This document shows positions 58,555 through 64,000 of a stretch of 64,000 nucleotides of DNA, piece by piece. Both the position numbers and the translations under genes were made by a program. This DNA comes from Ochotona curzoniae (Eukaryota > Chordata > Mammalia > Lagomorpha > Ochotonidae): positions 1 through 64,000 of the forward strand of contig NW_024466281.1 of assembly GCF_017591425.1 (NCBI RefSeq), read 5' to 3'. Position 1 is the stretch's first letter. The number at the start of each line of letters is the position of its first letter. The notes beneath the pieces are model-generated. The model did not search any database. It saw only the letters and a program-made list of their open reading frames with translations, and was not told the DNA's origin.

Positions 58555-60826
58555 TGGACCCCCCACGTGTGGCCCTTTTCGGGCCTAGAGTGGTGACCCA
58601 GGTACAGCGACCCGAACCCCCGGGCCCGTGCTGCTTGAGGCGTTGCTAGATCCAAGCACATGCCTAGAAGAGGGGCGGGGTCGACGCGCAGGGACGTGAC
58701 CCTTGGCACAATGGCGGCCTTGGTCCCCAAGCCCGATCAAGCCTGTCTCCTGGGATGCAACCAGCAGACTTTGCTCCCACTTGGAATGCTGCTTCGGGGA
58801 GGCTGGACCCCCCATGTGTGGCCCTTTTCGGGCCTAGCGTGGTGACCCAGGTAAAACGACCCAACCCCCGGGCCAGTGCCGCTAGGGGCGTGGCTAGACC
58901 AAGCACAGGCCGGGAAGAGGGGGGGGGGGGCATGCAGGGACGTGACTCCTGGCAGAATGGCGGCCGGGGTCCATAAGCCCGATCAAGCCTGTCTCCCTGG
59001 ATGCAACCAGCAGTCTTTGCGCCCACTTGGAAGGCTGCTTCAGGGAAGTTGGACCCCCCACGCGTGGCCCTTTTCGGGCCTAGCGTGGTGACCCAGGTAC
59101 AGTGACCCGACCCCCGGGCCCGTGCCGCTAGGGTCGTGGCTAGACACGAGCCCAGGCCGGGAAGAGGGGCGGGGCCAGCGCACGGGGACGTGACCCCTGG
59201 CAGAATGGCGGCCGGGGTCCCCAAGCCCGATCAAGCCTGTTTCCCGGGATGCAACCAGCAGTCATCACGCCCACTCAGAAGGCTGCTTCGGGGAGGCTGG
59301 ACACCCCAATCGCGTGGCCCTTTTCGGGCCTGGCGTGGTGACCCAGGTACAGCGACCCAACCCCCGGGCCCGTGGCGCTAGGGGCGTGGCTACTCCCAAG
59401 CCCAGGCCGGGAAGAGGGGCGGAGCTGGCGCGCACAGGGACGTGACCACTGGCAGAATGGCCCCCGGGGTCCACAAGGCCGATCAAACCTGTCTCCCGGG
59501 ATGCAGCCAGCAGTCTTTGCGCCCACTTGGAACGCTGCTTCGGGGAGGCTGGACCCCCCACACGTGGCCCTTTTCGGGCATAGCGTGGTGACCCAGGTAC
59601 AGCGACCCAACCCCAGGGCCCGAGTTGCTAGGGGCGTGGCTAGACCCAAGCACAGGCCGGGAAGAGGGGCGGGGGGGGGAATGCAGGGACGTGACTCCTG
59701 GCAGAATGGCAGCCGGGGTCCATAAGCCCGATCAAGCCTGTCTCCCTGGATGCAACCAGCAGTCTTTGCGCCCACTTGGAAGGCTGCTTCAGGGAAGTTG
59801 GAGCCCCCACGCGTGGCCCTTTTCTGGCCTAGCGTGGTGACACAGGTATAGCGAACCAACCCCCGGCCCCTGGCGCTAGGGGCGTGGCTAGACCCAAGCC
59901 CAGGCCTGGAAGAGGGGCGGGGCCAGGGTGCGTGGGGACATGACTCCTGGTAGAATGGCAGCCAGGGTCCCCAAGCCCGATCAAGCCTGTCTCCCTGGAT
60001 GCAACCAGCAGTCTTTGCGCCCACTTGGAAGGCTGCTTCGGGGATGCTGGATCCCCCACGCGTGGCCCTTTTCGGGCCTAGCGTGGTGACCCAGGTACAG
60101 CGAACCAACCCCCGGGCCCGTGCCGCTAGGGGCGTGGCTAGACCCGAGCCCGTGCCGGGAAGAGGGGCGGGGCCAGCGCACGGGGACGTGACCCCTGGCA
60201 GAATGGCGGCCGGGGTCCCCAAGCCCGATCAAGCCTGTCTCCCGGGATGCAACCAGCAGTCATCACGCCCACTCAGAAGGCTGCTTCGGGGAGGCTGGAC
60301 ACCCCAATAGCGTGGCCATTTTCTGGCCTAGCGTGGTGACCCAGGTACAGCGACCCAACACCCGGGCCCGTGGCGCTAGGGGCGTGGCTAGACACAAGCC
60401 CGGGCCGGGAAGAGGGGTGTGGCCGGCGCGTGGGGCGTGACTCCTGGCAGAATGGAAGCCGGGGTCCCCAAGCCCGATCAAGCCTGTCTCCGGGATGCAA
60501 CCAACAGTCTTTGCGCCCATTCGGAAGGCTGCTTTGGGGAGGCTGGACCCCCCACGCGTGGCCCTTTTCTGGCCTCGTGTGGTGACCCAGGTAGAGCGAC
60601 CCGCCCCCGGGACTGTGCCGCAAGGGGCGTGGCTAGACCCAAGTCTGGGCCGGGAAGAGGGGTGTGGCTGGCGCGCGGGGACGTGACTCCTGGCAGAATG
60701 GTGGCCGGGGTCCCCAAGCCCAATCAAGCCTGTCTCCCGGGATGCAAGCAGCAGTCTTTGCGCCCACTTGGAAGGCTGCTTCGGGGAGGCTGGACCCCCA
60801 CCCGTGGCCATTTTCGGGCCTTGCCT
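58555..60826 (+). repeat. 16-unit higher-order repeat, copy e, left end missing
   Basis: The copy starts at the CACGTGTGGCCC unit and follows copy c at an offset of 6,667-6,668, sharing copy c's missing unit. It therefore descends from the same deleted version. Small private deletions occur near 60,430-60,500, for example TCTCCGGGATGC against TCTCCGGGGATGC. One unit (58,343-58,554) separates it from copy d. Confidence 0.83.
58919..58930 (+). repeat. 12-G homopolymer run
   Basis: This is the counterpart of the run at 52,252 in the copy 6,667 bp to the right. It has the same length and the same CATGCAGGG flank. Confidence 0.85.
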
Positions 60827-61463
60827 GATGACCCAGGTACAGCGACCTGACCCCCGGGCCAGTGCCGCTAGGGGCGTGGCTAGACCAAAGCACAGGCCGG
60901 GAAGAGGGGCGGGGCCGGCGCCCAGGGAAGTGACTCCTGGCAGCATGGCGGCGGGGGTCCCCAAGCCCGATCAAGCCTGTCTCCCTGGATGCAACCAGCA
61001 GTCTTTGCGCCCACTTGGAAGGCTGCTTCGGGGAGGCTGGACCCCCTACGCGTTGCCCTTTTCGGGCCTAGCGTGGTGACCCAGGTACAGTGACCCGACC
61101 CCCGGGCACATGCCGCTAGGGGTGTGGCTAGACCCAAGCCCGGGCCAGGAAGAGGGGCGGGGGCGGCGCGCAGGGACGTGACCCCTGGCAGAATGGCGGC
61201 TGGGGTCCCCAAGCCCGATCAAGCCTGTTTCCCAGGATGCAACCAGCAGTCTTTGCGCCCACTTGGAAGGCTGCTTCGGGGAGGCTGGACCCCCCACACG
61301 TGGCCCTTTTTGGGCCTAGCGTGGTGACCCAGGTACAGCGACCCGACCACTGGGCCCGTGGCACTAGGGGCGTGGCTAGACCCAAGCCCGAGCCGGGTAG
61401 TGGGCGGGACCGGCACGCGGGTACGTGACCCCTGGCAGAATGGCGGCCTGGTTCCCCAAGCCC

Positions 61464-61673
61464 GATCAAGCCTGTCTCCCGGGATGCAACCAGCAGTCTT
61501 CAAGCCCACTTGGAAGGCTGCTTCGGGGAGGCTGGACCCCCCACGCGTGGCCCTTTTCGGGCCTAGCGTGGTGACCCAGGTACAGCGACCCAACACCTGG
61601 GCTGGGAATAGGGGCGGGGCCGCCGCGCGTGTGCGTGACTGCTGGCAGAATGGCAGCCGGTGTCCCCAAGCCC
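61464..61673 (+). repeat. Short unit, 210 bp (right part of window)
   Basis: Exact counterpart of the unit at 54,798 at an offset of 6,666, with the junction at 61,599. Confidence 0.9.
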
Positions 61674-63920
61674 GATCAAGCCTGTCTCCCGGGATGCAAC
61701 CAGCAGTCTTTGCGCCCACTTGGAAGGCTGCTTCAGGGAGGCTGGACCCCCCAAGTGCGAGGCCCTTTTCGCTCCTAGCGTGGTGACCCAGGTAGAGCGA
61801 ACCGACACCCGGGCCTGTGGCGCTAGGGGCATGGCTAGACCCAAGCACAGGACGGGAAGAGGGGCGTGGCCGACGCAGGCGGACATGTGACCACTGGCAG
61901 AATGGCCCCCGGGGTCCCCAAGCCCGATCAATCCTGTCTACTGGGATGCAACCAGCAGTCTTCACGCCCACTCGGAAGGCTGCTTCAGAAAGGCTGGACC
62001 CCCACGCGTAGCCATTTTATGGCCTAGCGTGGTGACCCAGGTACAGCGACCCGACCCCCGGGCCCGTGCAGCTGGGGCGTGGCTAGACCCAAGCCCGGGC
62101 CAGGAAGAGGGGCGGGGCCGGCACGCAGACACGTGACCCCTGGCAGAATGGCGGCCGGGGTCCCCAAGCCCGATCAAGCCTGTCTCCTGGGATGCAACCA
62201 GCAGTCTTTTCGCCCACTCGGAAGGCTGCTTCAGGGAAGCTGGACCCCCCACGCGTGGCCCTTTTCGGGCCTAGCATGGTGACCCAGGTACAGCGAGCCC
62301 AAACCCCGGGCCCGTGCCGCTAGGGGCATGGCTAGATCCAAGCCTAGGCCTGGAAGAGGGGCAGCGCCGTCGTGGTGGGACGTGACCCCTGGCAGAATGG
62401 CGGCCAGGGTCCCCAAGCCCGATCAAGCCTGTCTCCCGGGATTCAGCCAGCAGTCTTTGCGCCCACTTGGAACGCTGCTTCGGGGAGGCTGGACCACACA
62501 TGCGTGGCCCTTTTCGGGCATAGCGTGGTGACCCAGGTACAGCGACCCCAACCCCCGGGCCCGTGCCGCTAGGGGCGTGGCTAGACCCAAGCACAGGCCT
62601 GGAAGAGGGGCGGGGGCGGGCGCGCAGGGACGTGACTCCTGGCATAATGGCAGCCGGGGTCCCCAAGCCCGATCAAGCCTGTCTCCCGGGATGCAACCAG
62701 CAGTCTTTGCGCCCACTTGGAAGGCTGCTTCAGGGAGGCTGGACCCCCCACGTGCGGCCCTTTTCGTTCCTAGTGTTGTGACACAGGTAGAGCGACCCGA
62801 CCCCCGGGACCGGACCACTTGGGGCGTGGCTAGTCCCAAGCCTGGGCCGGGAAGAGGGGCGGGGCTGGTGCGCATGCAGGGACGTGACCCCTGGCGGAAT
62901 GGCGGCATGGGTCCCCAAGCACGATCAAGCCTGTCTCCCGGGATGCAACCAGCAGTCTTTGCGCCCACTTGGAACGCTGCTTCGGGGAGGCTGGACCCCC
63001 CATGCGTGGCCCTTTTCGGGCATAGCGTGGTGACCCAGGTACAGCGACCCCAACCCCCGGGCCCGTGCCACTAGGGGCGTGGCTAGACCAAGCCCGGGCC
63101 GGGAAGAGGGGTGGGGCCGCGGCGCTTGGACGTGACCCCTGGCAGAATGGCGGCTGGGGTCCCCAAGCCCGATCAAGCCTGTCTCCCTGGATGCAACCAG
63201 CAGTCTTTGCGCCCACTTGGAATGCTGCTTCGGGGATGCTGGATCCCCCATGCGTGGCCATTTTCGGGCCTAGCGTGGTGACCCAGGTACAGTGACCCGA
63301 CCCCCGGGCCCGTGCCGCTAGGGTCGTGGCTAGACACGAGCCCAGGCCGGGAAGAGGGGCGGGGCCAGCGCACGGGGACGTGACCCCTGGCAGAATGGCG
63401 GCCGGGGTCCCCAAGCCCGATCAAGCCTGTTTCCCGGGATGCAACCAGCAGTCATCACGCCCACTCAGAAGGCTGCTTCGGGGAGGCTGGACACCCCAAT
63501 CGCGTGGCCCTTTTCGGGCCTGGCGTGGTGACCCAGGTACAGCGACCCAACCCCCGGGCCCGTGGCGCTTGCGGCGTGGCTACTCCCAAGCCCAGGCCGG
63601 GAAGAGGGGCGGAGCTGGCGCGCACAGGGACGTGACCACTGGCAGAATGGCGGCCAGGGTCCCCAAGCCCGATCAAGCCTGTCTCCCGGGATGCAGCCAG
63701 CAGTCTTTGCGCCCACTTGGAACGCTGCTTCGGGGAGGCTGGACCCCCCATGCGTGGCCCTTTTCGGGCATAGCGTGGTGACCCAGGTACAGCGACCCCA
63801 ACCCCCGGGCCCGTGCCGCTAGGGGCGTGGCTAGACCCAAGCACAGGCCTGGAAGAGGGGCGGGGGCGGGCGCGCAGGGACGTGACTCTTGGCATATTGG
63901 CAGCCGGGGTCCCCAAGCCC

Positions 63921-64000
63921 GATCAAGCCTGTCTCCCGGGATGCAACCAGCAGTCTTTGCGCCCACTTGGAAGGCTGCTTCAGGGAGGCTGGACCCCCCA
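63921..64000 (+). repeat. Partial unit at right window edge
   Basis: The last GATCAAGCC starts at 63,921 and the window stops 80 bases into the unit at GGACCCCCCA. The array continues to the right. Confidence 0.9.

Larger units (their letters stand above)
1..64000 (+). repeat. GC-rich 248-bp satellite array filling the window
   Basis: The window is a single head-to-tail array. Near-invariant motifs recur every 245-251 bp: GATCAAGCCTGTCTCC, GATGCAACCAGCAGTC, GGTGACCCAGGTA and GGCAGAATGGC. I counted consecutive units across 3,192-10,002 as 250, 248, 247, 249, 210, 248, 249, 248, 250, 250, 249 bp and so on. No unit is inverted and no foreign sequence interrupts the array. A hand consensus is exactly 248 bp, about 73% G+C, with about 24 CpGs. 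Units differ by scattered substitutions and one- to few-base indels, and several subfamilies are arranged in higher-order repeats. I do not recognise the family. It is a eukaryotic satellite or macrosatellite, with no resemblance to alpha satellite, rDNA or telomeric repeats. Confidence 0.98.
60827..64000 (+). repeat. Mosaic units at the right end
   Basis: 60,827 to about 62,150 matches 54,161-55,480 at an offset of 6,666. From 62.2 to 62.9 kb the units match 34.7-36.4 kb. From 63.0 to 63.6 kb they include a unit like 56.5-56.9 kb (GGGTCGTGGCTAGACACG). The final units return to the CATAATGG-type subfamily, here changed to CATATTGG near 63,893. No boundary of the array is reached. Confidence 0.78.

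Noticed and set aside
1..64000. CRISPR array
   Set aside because: The period is about 248 bp and the whole unit is conserved. There is no short repeat with unique spacers and no cas gene.
1..64000. Bacterial or phage origin
   Set aside because: There are no bacterial genes, ribosome-binding sites or operons. A 64-kb array of about 260 head-to-tail units with HOR structure is typical of eukaryotic satellites.
1..64000. rDNA spacer, alpha satellite or telomeric repeat
   Set aside because: There is no rRNA-like stretch, no 171-bp A+T-rich unit and no TTAGGG run.
1..64000. Tandem copies of a transposon or of a tRNA-derived SINE
   Set aside because: I see no terminal inverted repeats, target-site duplications, poly-A tails, reverse-transcriptase or transposase frames, and no A-box/B-box pair (no GTTCRANTC match) in the unit.

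Overview
The whole window is one uninterrupted, head-to-tail satellite (macrosatellite) array. I find no protein-coding gene, RNA gene, transposon, CRISPR array or unique flanking sequence. The repeat unit is 248 bp, usually 245-251 bp. A minority class is about 210 bp. Counting from the near-invariant GATCAAGCC motif, the first complete unit starts at 20 and the last, cut by the window end, starts at 63,921. That gives roughly 260 units, all in the same orientation. My hand-built consensus is about 73% G+C with about 24 CpGs per unit (observed/expected near 0.7), so the array reads as a 64-kb chain of CpG-island-like units.

This is a eukaryotic genome, probably a vertebrate read by long-read sequencing. 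The reasons are the satellite organisation and the GC-box, YY1-like and E-box-like motifs within a CpG-rich unit. I do not recognise the satellite family and cannot name the species. It is not alphoid, rDNA or telomeric.

Layout. 1-3,225: mixed units. 3,226-16,846: two near-identical copies of a 28-unit higher-order repeat (HOR) of 6.81 kb. 16,847-about 25,700: a third copy and part of a fourth, both trimmed by whole-unit deletions. About 25,700-39,010: a mosaic zone with a recurring block marked by a GGCCTAGGCCTGG variant, and a 994-bp tandem duplication of four units. 39,011-46,962: two tandem copies of a 16-unit, 3.97-kb HOR. 46,963-50,438: mosaic with one exact 249-bp unit duplication and another marked block. 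50,439-60,826: three further shortened copies (c, d, e) of the 16-unit HOR. Part of this stretch also repeats at a 6.67-kb spacing that continues to about 62,150. 60,827-64,000: mosaic units like those at 0-0.7, 34-37 and 54-55 kb.

Functionally the unit resembles a small CpG-island promoter. In order it carries an ACGCGT palindrome, a GGCCC/GGGCC hairpin, a KLF-like GGGGCGTGGC box, a G-quadruplex-type G tract overlapping a GC box, an ACGTGAC element, and a YY1-like ATGGCGGC whose ATG has a strong Kozak context. Open frames exist on both strands because stop codons are rare at this base composition. They rotate through all three frames of the unit (248 is not a multiple of 3) and show no sign of coding constraint. 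Any function is more likely to lie in DNA or chromatin (factor binding, methylation, transcription) than in protein.
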